Assembly (NCBI GenBank): GCA_950022655.1
Contig: OX465584.1
Span: 52,868,723-52,932,722 of the forward strand
DNA: 64,000 nucleotides
Origin: Alentia gelatinosa
Taxonomy: Eukaryota; Annelida; Polychaeta; Phyllodocida; Polynoidae
Direction of reading: 5' to 3'
Part shown: positions 45,772-55,400 of the stretch, piece by piece
Position numbering within the stretch: position 1 is the first letter of the stretch
How the letters are laid out: every line of letters starts with the position of its first letter
Made by a program: the position numbers and the translations under genes
Notes under the pieces: model-generated
What the model saw: the letters and a program-made list of their open reading frames with translations, nothing else
Databases searched by the model: none
What the model was told of the DNA's origin: nothing

Positions 45772-48700
45772 CTAGTGTTTGACCTTTTTATCTTTTTTAG
45801 ACTTTTTGAGTGATTTTACCCTCTTCTTGGAAACAGGTAAACATGTAACTCCGATGCCATACCGGTGACCATAACCCTTGAGCTCCTCAAAGTTGGATCC
45901 AGTAAATTCATTTTGATATTGTTTCTGTTTATGTCCCCATTTCAACACTGTGTCGTCGTCATCATCCGACTGCGACTTGGACCTCGTCTTCGTCTCGGAC
46001 ACACACTCCGACAAGGGACCCGTATATTGCACTGCCTTGAGACGCTGAGTGACGTCAGCGATATTCTGCTGTATCAAGTCTTTGGTGATTTTTCCATCTG
46101 TTTTCTTAACGTCCCCGACTTCAGTGTCGTCAACTGGATGCATCCCTTTTCTCGATTTCTTCTCAGATTTTGGCACCTTTTCTTCAGAATTGTCGTCTGC
46201 TGGTAACGGGAGCTCGTCCTCGTCTTCAACTTGCGACCTGGAGTTTTTTTTCTTTTTCTTCCTTTTCCTGTCTGTCTCTTCTTCGTCTGCCTCTTCGGCT
46301 TCCTCTGCTATTTCATTTGTTTCTTCCTCTACACTGCGTCTCTTCTTTTTCTTCTTTTTTCTGTCTGGCTCTTCTTCCTCTGCCTCCTCGACTGCACTGT
46401 TCTCTTCTGCTTCTTCCACATCGCGATTCTTCTTTTTCTTCTTCTTTTTCCGGGGAGGTTCTTCGCTACAAATATCCTCAGAGCTTACAAGGGGAGATTC
46501 ATCTTTCGTTTCCTCCTCGCGATCTTTCTTTTTCTTCTTCTTTTTCTTCTGTGGGCTCTCGTCCACCTGCTCTTCCGTTACCGTAACATTCTCTCCGGAA
46601 CCTTCCTCCTCTTCGTCATCTCGTCTCTTCTTGTCTTTCTTTTTCTTCTTCTTGGGTTTACTTTCTTCTTCGCTACTCTCGCTCTGTTTGGTTAAACCAG
46701 ACGCGTCCGTAGAGGGCGCTACGAACCCAAACCCGAACCCACAACGAGGCTCCTCCACGTCATCGCGTTGGATGACGTCACGAACACCTGCGCCTGCGCT
46801 CTTTAAGGCTTGCATTTTCTTGGCAAAGTAATCCTGGACGCTGGTTCCCGAGGTGAAGGTCATGATGCCCGACTCTGGCTTTGCTGTGTCTTTGTCGTCT
46901 GATTCCTCTTCGGAATTCGCCTATAAATTGAAAAGAAATTCATCATATAGCAGGGATGTCAGTTGGGGTCATGAAAAATACAGGATATGTTTTTCACATG
47001 GATTTACTGCCTCTGTAAGACTGAAAACATGGAAAACACTTCGTTATTGGCCATGGAATGGGGCCGGGGTGTGTGGGGAGGTTTGAATAGGGCTATGAAG
47101 AAAGTTGTCCCTACGGGAAGTTAGAACTACTTCATGGGTCTGAATGAGGCCCAATTTATTATCTCTCTTCAGGGATGGACGTCAGGACTGAGGAAATTTG
47201 TTTGTTTGTGTAGTTTTACGTCTCGGTAGGCTAGTTACGTCCTTTTGGGAATTGACTTAAGAAAAGATCGGGGATTTAAAAGGATTCTAATAGGAAAATC
47301 ATTTATAACATTATAGTACTTGCTACAGTGCCACTGAAAATATACCATTCGTTTTAGTTTGCTATATAATCTCACTCAACCTTGCCTCGTGAGGTTACTC
47401 TGCAACCAAAACTCAAGGCATATTTTCAGCCACTACGGATCTCGATGCAGTTAATTCTTATCGTTTGACAGGTATCTTTACTATATTTGACAGCGGGTGT
47501 TTACCTCGGACTGGTCTTGCGGTGTGGCTGGAGCGGATTTACTTTTTCGTTGACCGAATATACATGCCAGGTCATCACTGGACTTCGCGGACAGGTCTTT
47601 CCCTTTGGCAAACTTCATATAGCTGTGGAAAGATAAAAGAGATGTCAAATACCACTGTGTTATCTTGAATACACAAACAATGAGGACTTTTTGTGATTTG
47701 ACAATCTGACTTTGTGTCAAGTTAACTTCTAAAATTTCCAGTATACATTAATCTGCATGGGAGTGAAAAAATATGTTTCTATAGGTTGTAAAGGTTACTT
47801 TAAAAAAGAACTAAAGAGTTGAAATATGTTTTTAAAGGTTTAATAGGATTCACTGGGAGGCCTGCAATTAGTCAGTGATAGGGGTGAGGCACTGAAAATA
47901 TGCCATTCATTTTGGTTATCTACATAATCTTACCTGATTTTGCCTCGTGAACTTACTTCCGCAATAAAAACTCATAGCATATTTTCAGTGTTACTGATAT
48001 TGATGCAGTTCCTTCTTAACCTTTTAAGGACGGTCACTTATGGCAGAACTACACACTACCTGGACGGCTACTAGTAGAGTCTGTGTACACTTCTAGGGGA
48101 CGGGGGCATTGTTTCCAAACTCAGATTTGAAAGGTTGATCATCTGATGCGATACATCATACCTAATATTTCTATTATTTAGAAAACAAAAATATGATGTT
48201 CCATCTACATTCTGTGCAAATTTCAAGTTTATTGATAAATTATTTCCTTTAGAAAAACGATTTCATAAATATCCAGCAAGCAAATGATGCTTTAAGGCAT
48301 CATCCGCCCACTGTTGGGTGATTCCTTAAAGGATTAATATCAGACTACGGTAACTGCGGCTGTTCGGAGTGAGACTTACTGGACCCGGCCCTTGGCTGAG
48401 CGGCCCTTCTCCTCCAGATTCTGGACCCGCTTCTTGCCCTGGTCGCTGCCGTAGCCGGGCGCCGAGCCCTCGTCCGCCGAGTTGAGACTGGCGAGCAGCA
48501 CGTTGAAGTCGTCCTGGTGCGCGATCCAGTTGTCGGCGTGATTCCTCGAGCAGCCAACACCTGGGAAATCAAACACCTGTCAGCACTTCTACTGTTTGGG
48601 TTTTTTATCTCATTCCTAATATTTTTTCTCCATATTACCTGCACGAATTAAGCAGTAAATTACACCCTGATGAAGGGCATAAATAGCCCGAAACATGTCG

Positions 48701-51700
48701 GTAAAAGAAGTCTTATAACAGCCTTATTATTTACAAAATAGGCCTAGTCCACCACCAATTTAGTGGGAATATTTTCTTAATCTTCTTATTTTCTCCATAG
48801 ACTTATCATTGGGCACTTGTACACAATGCCCATGAGATATTTTGGAAGAATATCCAATGGGGGATTATGTTACAAAGGTTAGCCCGTTAGTCAATGTGAA
48901 GGGTGAGATAAATTCAGAAACCCATTCAAGTTTAGGGTCAGAGTTTGATCCCATCTCGTTTGAATCACCTTGTAAATTACTGCACGATTCATAAGCACTG
49001 ACCCTAACTTTCCTACCTTGTTTGATATATGGAGTCTTACGTTCCTGAACCAAAAATGTCCTTTTACTCAGTAAAAATTAAATTGTCTTTTATGAGTTTT
49101 GCTCTAAAACAGTCTGTATCAATAACATAATACATGTACAATAGAAATTCATAGAGAGAAAGGGACCCGGCAGATTACTGTGATGTAATAAGTTTGTTAT
49201 AACAAAGGTTTACTGCATCGAGGAAAATGATTGACACAGGAGCGATATCTCACCTCGGTTATCTGACTTGAGCGTCACTTTGATAGCATCAACGTTTCCA
49301 GTGCCGTTTGCGCCCAGACCTTTTCCAGCACTCCATCCCATCTTCTCCATCAATTTCTGTCCAAATTTATTGTCATCTGAAAGAAACAAAAATTTAATCA
49401 ATCACTGTTGTAGACACCTTTGTTCAGCTCCTTTTTGTTGGAAACAGGTTGTACGTAGCTAACGTATGAAAAATATCAAAAGATTATGACAGAAGGGGGA
49501 GGAGATCTCACAGGCCGAGTTCTCTAGGGTGCCTGGTTGTGCTCATGGCTGAGTTCTCGTCGGTACCGTGTTGTCTGGTGTTCTCCCCAACCTAACCCAA
49601 ACCCTTACATCAACCTAAACCTTACACCAACTAGAGTAGAATAAACCACAACCCTATAACATTCACAATGCACACAGAGAATCCTGGAAATATGCCTAAA
49701 ATAGGTGGAGGCTCAAGGCGTCTACATGATGGGCCCACGGCGGGGAATTGGACGCCTGGAGCCTTTTACCGTTTGAGCCTCCTGTCAGCGCGAAAACGTG
49801 GACGCCTTGAGCCTACCCCATGGACGCCATGAGCCTACACTATTTTAGTTCCGATTGGTGGGTTAGGGTTAGAAAAGGGTTAGGGTTGAGTATGAATATA
49901 AACCAGTATAAATGCACTTTTCAAAGTTTTTACATCTAGAGGCTCAAGACCACCAAAGCGGGGTAGGCTCAAGGCGTCCACAGGGTAGGCTCAAGGCGTC
50001 CACAGAAAGGCTCAATGCAGCCAGGGTTCAAATCGTCCCGGGCTCAAGGCGTTCATGAACACCCACGGCGTCCACAGGGGAAGGTTCGAGGGGGAATTGG
50101 ACGCCTTGAGCCCCCAGTCAGCGCCTTGAGCCCACCCTGTGGACACCTTGAGTCACAAATATTTTGGTCGTCTATCAATACAAACTGTTTTAGAGTATGT
50201 AGATCACTGTGATAGGAGTGCATTGGTTGTTTATTTGATCAAGGAACTAGTCTAGTTTTCTGACGTATTGATGAATACCCACGCTAAGTTAAGGGACAAA
50301 GGTGTCTATAAACCAGCCAAGCCATGGCTGGAGTGCCCACACAAAGTTTGTCGCTGCTCAAAGGTTTCTGACAGATGTAACTGTGTTATATAAACAAATC
50401 ACATTGGCACCAGTTTATAGTACACTCTGTCTCGTTCGGAAGGAAGCATTGGTGGGACCCCATTGTGATAGGTGTATTATCATTTGACACTGAAATAGCG
50501 ACGTGATGCTGACCACTGCCTTGGCAATGCATTATCGGCTTTCAGAAACAATCTATCTTGAACTTTGCCGGTTTCACTTTGACACGCCCCCCCCCCCTCC
50601 CCAGCTTGTCGCGCGACCAACCCGGCTCCCCGCACTACCAGCACTCCCCCCCCCCCCCCCCAAAGGGTTTCACACCTTACAGCCAGCTGGCTGCACCTGG
50701 GAATGCATCCAGAATATCTTTTTTCTTGGAAATTCAAAATGATTATCTTCAAGGGTTTAAAAACATGAAACACAGAATTGTTTTTCAATGGGGGTTTCCG
50801 AGCTAGTTTTTGATATATACTTATATTATAATTATATACTATGATAATAAAATGAATAGAAATTCTTAAAATATTTTCACAAAATATAGTAATAGGCGAA
50901 CCCACATCGGCATAGGTCATTGGAATGTCAGACAACTGACCTACTAAATCTCAATTGATAAAAATAAAATCTCAACTGACAGTGACACACGTCGGACAAC
51001 TAACACACAACCGACTGAGACATATCGCCCTTGTTGCAAACTCCGTAACGAAAAACAGGAAATTGACATGTTCCCTTTCATAAATCAAAATTTAACCCTT
51101 TTCTAACCATAAGTTATAACCCGCCAATCGGAACTAAAATGGGGTAGGCTCAAAGCGTCCACGGGGTAGGCCCAAGGCGTCCACGTTTTCGCACTGACAG
51201 CGGGCTCAAACGGTAAAAGGCTCAAGGCTTCCAATTCCCGTATTCAGCTATCTATTGGTCGTTATCTGCTGTTTCTACGCTAAATGTTCACGGGAATAAA
51301 TACGGGAACCTAGCTGTTTGGGTCACCACGCATAGATGTTGCCATACAAACTGATACAAGGGTGAGACAACGGACCAGTGAGACAACTGATACACTTTTT
51401 TCTGAGTATGTCACTTGTGTTGTGTTAGTTGAGTTTTTGGTCAGTTGTCCCCGCCTGCCCCCCCCCCCCCCCCCCCCCGGTCACAGTGCATTTGTTTTGA
51501 GAGAACTGGGCGATAATACATGAATCAAGAGGCCTTCGCTTGACAGACACTGGCGAAGAAAGGTACATCTAAAAGGGTGCAATTCTACCTACAGTATTTG
51601 AAATGGGGTGAACAGTTTAAGTTTTGTAGTGTGTGACAATATCAAGTGATAAAAATTAACAGCTTCGTGCTGACTGAAGCGTGAAACGGACTGAACGGTG

Positions 51701-51897
51701 AACCACGTGTAAATATGTCTCGTCAACATTACCATTTGACACAGCACAGCCACTTCGTGTCACTTATCTGAAAATAGCAATGAGACCTTATCCATCACAA
51801 TAGAACATAGGGTAACCTGATTACCATTTTTCCACGCTAAATTACGTGGATCAGAAGAAAGTTTCTGCTTTCTGCGAGGCTCTGCCAGCATCGACAT
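45772..51897 (-). CDS. PINX1: PIN2/TERF1-interacting telomerase inhibitor 1 (PinX1), five exons, complete
   Basis: PinX1 is a nucleolar G-patch protein that binds TRF1 and telomerase in vertebrates and takes part in rRNA/snoRNA processing (yeast Gno1). On the minus strand the exons are 51825-51897, 49254-49376, 48380-48560, 47505-47622 and 45772-46920, all GT-AG and in phase; the start ATG is at 51897 and the stop at 45772-45774. The product is about 547 residues against 328 in human. It begins MSMLAEPRRKQKLSSDP, has the G-patch FGQKLMEKMGWSAGKGLGAN, then DNWIAHQDDFNVLLASLN, YMKFAKGKDLSAKSSDDL, CIFGQRKS and VQDYFAKKMQALK, all landmarks of the family. The extra length is a lysine/acid repeat in the last exon. 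The C-terminus ends in a basic KSLKKSKKDKKVKH, a likely nucleolar signal. A short intron-2 start frame at 49401 is only the exon read through its acceptor. Confidence 0.95.
46237..46653 (-). other. PINX1: Degenerate poly-Lys/acidic tandem repeat in PinX1
   Basis: Five blocks of five to eight lysines (for example QKKKKKKKKDR, RKKKKKKKNR, RKKKKKKRR) are separated by 20-25 acidic residues. Block starts are 35, 33, 30 and 31 residues apart. Vertebrate PinX1 has a basic C-terminal region here (the telomerase-inhibitory domain) but, as I recall it, not this regular array. The codons mix AAA and AAG, so this is not a simple DNA slippage tract. Confidence 0.8.
46953..47190 (-). repeat. GGGATGCCAGTT-family fragment in PinX1 intron 4
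   Basis: It begins CAGGGATGTCAGTTGGGGTC and carries, reversed, CATGGATTTACTGCCTCTGT and ATGGCCATGG-like family blocks, ending near TCTTCAGGGATGGACGTCAG. It lies just upstream (in genome order) of the half fold-back copies at 47385-47460. Confidence 0.55.
48597..49015 (-). repeat. Fold-back family, 300-bp subtype, interrupted
   Basis: The outer block starts TTTTTATCTCATTCCTAATA and TTTTTCTCCATA at 48601-48636, breaks off, and the same block appears again at 48780-48815 (TTCTCCATAGACTTATCATTGG). In between is about 140 bases of unrelated DNA. The rest follows the subtype: CAATGGGGGATTATGTTACA, GGGTCAGAGTTTGATCCCAT. Confidence 0.6.
49254..49376 (-). other. PINX1: G-patch domain exon of PinX1
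   Basis: The exon encodes DDNKFGQKLMEKMGWSAGKG then LGANGTGNVDAIKVTLKSDN. It carries the G-patch glycines and the aromatic MGW. G-patch proteins activate DEAH-box helicases; the yeast homologue Gno1 works with Prp43. Confidence 0.92.
49715..50160 (+). repeat. GGACGCCTTGAGCC repeat element, copy 1
   Basis: Short motifs GACGCCTTGAGCC and, inverted, GGCTCAAGGCGTCCAC occur many times. A central block GGGTTAGGGTTAGAAAAGGG and TTAGGGTTG contains telomere-like TTAGGG pieces. Reversed or further copies are at about 51060-51240 and 56045-56370. It is non-coding, in the intron between PinX1 exons 1 and 2. Confidence 0.8.
50586..50662. repeat. Two poly-C runs
   Basis: C runs occur at about 50586-50596 and 50647-50662, and a longer one (about 20 C) at 51458-51478. 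They are low-complexity and probably length-variable. Confidence 0.8.
51060..51240 (-). repeat. GGACGCCTTGAGCC repeat element, copy 2 (reversed)
   Basis: The reverse complement of the core (AACCCTTTTCTAACC, CCGCCAATCGGAACTA), then GGGGTAGGCTCAAAGCGTCC and GGCTCAAGGCTTCCAATTCC. Together with 49715-50160 it forms an inverted pair within one PinX1 intron. Confidence 0.75.
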
Positions 51898-52457
51898 GAT
51901 GTCAATCTTGTTGTCGTAAACTTCCGCTATATCCGGATGTGGACGCTGACCTGGTACCTCTGACCGATTGTTAAAAGAGCAAGGTAGAGGTACCCGCCAA
52001 ATTTAAAGCCCCAAATCAAAATTCCTTGACAAGTCTATCACTCTGACAGAAAGAAAACTGTAGAACCCCATGCCGATGTTCACCTCAGGCCAATCTAAGT
52101 CTACTTTATTCAAATATGACAAATATATACAATCTACACAATAGAAATTGATGAAAAGTGTTGAAAGGTCGCCGCGCTGCAGTGTAGTTCAGATATGTGC
52201 CACCCAGGGTGCCACCAGAGCAATCAACATAAAGCGGCTCGACCAATGAGATTAAAGCTGTGAGCGGCGTCGACCAATCACGTCTCACGAGATCTCCGCA
52301 CATGTTGAACTGGTAAATTTGAAATACCCTTCAACCGAGGTGGACGTGGAGAATTTGGCTGTACACATTTTGAACGATTCCAGTGAAAATTCACTGGAAA
52401 GCTTCCAAGGTTTCCATTTTAAACTCTTCGCAGTTTATGATTCTTTGAATCGGCACC
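51898..52457. promoter_or_regulatory. Divergent PINX1/PLK1 promoter with paired CCAAT boxes and a CHR-like site
   Basis: The two start codons are 560 bp apart, pointing away from each other. CCAAT occurs on the + strand at 52243-52247 and 52274-52278, 31 bp apart, and TTTGAA at 52318-52323, about 40 bp after the second. In animals, NF-Y-bound CCAAT boxes spaced about 31-33 bp with a CHR (TTTGAA) downstream are typical of G2/M genes. Human PLK1 is such a gene. No TATA box is seen. The assignment rests on motif layout only. Confidence 0.6.
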
Positions 52458-55400
52458 ATGACGTCGCGAAGAGATGAAGCCAGGGCCAAAGAAATACCCG
52501 ATATTGTTGTGGATCCTGCCAGCAAAAAGAAGTACATGAAGGGAAAGTTCCTCGGCAAGGTAAGTACCTGCCCGTACAGGTTCAGGTAGATCTGTCAGTG
52601 TTTACAACCGACATGGCTGTACACTTTTCTGTAGAGTACCGTGCGATGAGGTTATCGCTTCTCAGTTTGAATCAGGAATGACACGTTTATTTACCATGAA
52701 ATCTCTGTCTTGACAATCCCCACTGATCGTTGGCCAGTTTGAAATTTAAAGCTCCATCGCTATCGTGACCTTACAAAGCCGGTCCAATCTCAACGGGTTT
52801 GAATCAATAAACAGTTTATAGTCCGTAGCAATACTAGCACAATGCACGTAACGGGCACTGGTCGCTCGGATATTGACAGATAACACGTTTGGAATGCAGA
52901 ATAAACAATAGGTTTCTGTTTTGGATTGAAGCCACTCGCCGAAACCCGCTAAAGTTGTCATCTCCCAATTCCCCAACCAGCGGGTTTCACTCGGGCAGTC
53001 CCAAAACCGGGATACTGATACAATACGAATTCAGGTGATTTAAATACGTATCAGCTGTAGCTTACTTAGTAAACATTTATGAAGCAGTCAATGACCTGTA
53101 TACTGTTGATGCAACATTGTATGATAAGATAATTATATCAGGGCTAGTGCAGTGCTTATCATGGTAATATCAGTGCAAATTGCTAACCTGTTGTGACTTT
53201 ATATTATTTATTTAGTCCACCCCAACCGCCTGAAATCTAACTATGCAAATGGTACTCCTATCTAGATTTAAGCCGTTTGGGTTAGAACCACAATACATCG
53301 ATAGAGGATTTGAATATCATATTGGCTTCCATCTCTTTTTATAGCAGTGGTGAAATGGTTCAATGTCCCATGACTATTCTGACTATTGACATAATGTAAC
53401 CCCCAAAAAAAAACAAAAAAAAAACTAAACTAATTGAAACCGCTACATTATGTATGGTTGACACTCGTTAGTCTGTTAAATTGAATTTTCAAATTGTCTA
53501 ATAAACATATCAGTGGGACAATATTAAAGTAATTATATAAAACTGGATCGAGAATCCTATACAGTCCTCCCAGTCCCAGTAAAGCCTATGCATAACCTAT
53601 ATCTTTTCATTGTCATGCAAATTGACATATACAGTGAATTTAAAAGGTTGAATTGATACAGAATCAGATTTTCAAATGGCAAGAAATCAACATTAAAAGT
53701 GCTATTTAAGAGATGAAACAATTGTTTAAGAATTAACAGTTTGTATGTCTTCTTGCCATTATGGCTAGCCTGTTAGAAACTCAGTATGCATGTTTAACCT
53801 GATGAGCCAGCCATCCTGATGTCCTAACGAATAAGTACTAGCAACTAGGTAAATCTTATTTGAAATCAAGAACTGAAAATAGCTATTTACTATATTTTGA
53901 CTCCATCAGGGTGAATATGTTAACCCTAAAACCTATAAATGCCTGTGTTTGGGCCTGTAAAACCTGAAAAAATCTATATTTTAATTTTCAAAACCTATTT
54001 AAAGACCCCTTTATTGAGGAAGAGTGACACTGGGAGGCCTGCATAAAATCAAACATTACTCCCTGCATTTGGATATGCAGTCATTGTCATTGAGGCAATG
54101 CCGAATGACGATTTCAGCATGTCCAAAAGAGTGAGGTATTGTTTATTTTATTATTTGAGTGCAGTTCTAGATTAACCTCTCATCTTTCAAGAACATTAGA
54201 TTAGCATTACTTAGGAGAAACCAAACAGGAGTCGTGTTGTTGTTTATCGCACGACGGCAAAGTCGCATATCGCCTCGTGCAGTGATACGTGACTTTGCCA
54301 GAGTGCGATAAGCAACACGACCAACTAGAGTTTGGTTTAGTAATTATCCTACCCCTTCAGCAAATTAAGAAATAACATAAAACTCACCCATAATCAGTGA
54401 TAATCATTGGTCGCTTTTCAAATGACGTCATTTGACAACTGTATCCCACTAGAGCGATAATTTTCATTTTCCTGCATCGTAGACCGAATACAGTCCGCTA
54501 ATGTTGAGCCTATGGGCTTTTTTATTAGGGGTAGGATAAAGTGTCAGAACAATTATATAACTTACGTAAATCCACTTAGTAACAGATGAATTTCCATTTC
54601 TTGCACACATACTCAAATCATGGCTGTTGATTGGCCTTTCAATTAAGACACCATCCTGCATCACTCTACCATGACCATGGTGTTGTGTTGGCACTTAACT
54701 AGGATGGTCATTGAATATACATTTTTAACCTTATTCCTATGGCTTAACTTGTACCATGGTTGAGAGTATTGTTAAAATGAAGGTCAACTCAGGATTCCAG
54801 TTTGTCGTTACAGAACGAATTCTGTTAGATTTTTATTCAATTTTGTATAAATCGGTGAATTACTATTTTTAATTAGTAAATGCAAATCAACGGTATACAG
54901 GGATCTCAAGAGGTTTTTACTCTGGTGGGTCATCGAGGTGGATATGTTGATTATCATTTAATTGGTTTTGATGGAATAGAAATAATGTTTTCCATGGAAA
55001 TACACGTTTTCATTTTACAAAGATTCTCCAATTTTTGAATACACATGAAAAATGCAAAACATGTAAAATGCCCCATTGTTGGGTGACTTTATTCAGAGAT
55101 CTCAGTTTTCCATTTTGCAGTGGAAATCCCCTTTTTTTATATTCAGTATATATTCAATTTCTTTTCCTCGTTTCTAACAAATATTGTTCTAGTCTCATTT
55201 ACGCCAATAAAACAGTGGGTTGAACTTCCCCAAATCCCCAATCCTTCTCATACCATGTCTATGTGGTGTGGGAAGTAAACAGGGATGCAAGTTTGCCGAC
55301 AATTGACGGAAATCAGATATTTCTGCATCTTGAAATATGATCATTAACAAAGTATGAAAATCATAAAATAAAACTAAATTCCGAGAAATTCTGGCTGCAG

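Noticed and set aside
46049..46831. 260-codon + strand frame rich in Phe and Ser over the PinX1 last exon
   Set aside because: It is the antisense of the lysine/glutamate repeat (AAG/GAA read as CTT/TTC). Splice phase and family landmarks support the minus strand.
49860..49895. True interstitial telomere or chromosome-fusion scar
   Set aside because: The TTAGGG pieces recur at the same place in other copies of the same repeat element (56170 and, reversed, 51100), so they belong to the element.
52106..52303. Minus-strand frame of 65 codons in the PINX1/PLK1 intergenic region
   Set aside because: It lies over the CCAAT-box promoter region, has no similarity that I recognise and is short enough for chance.
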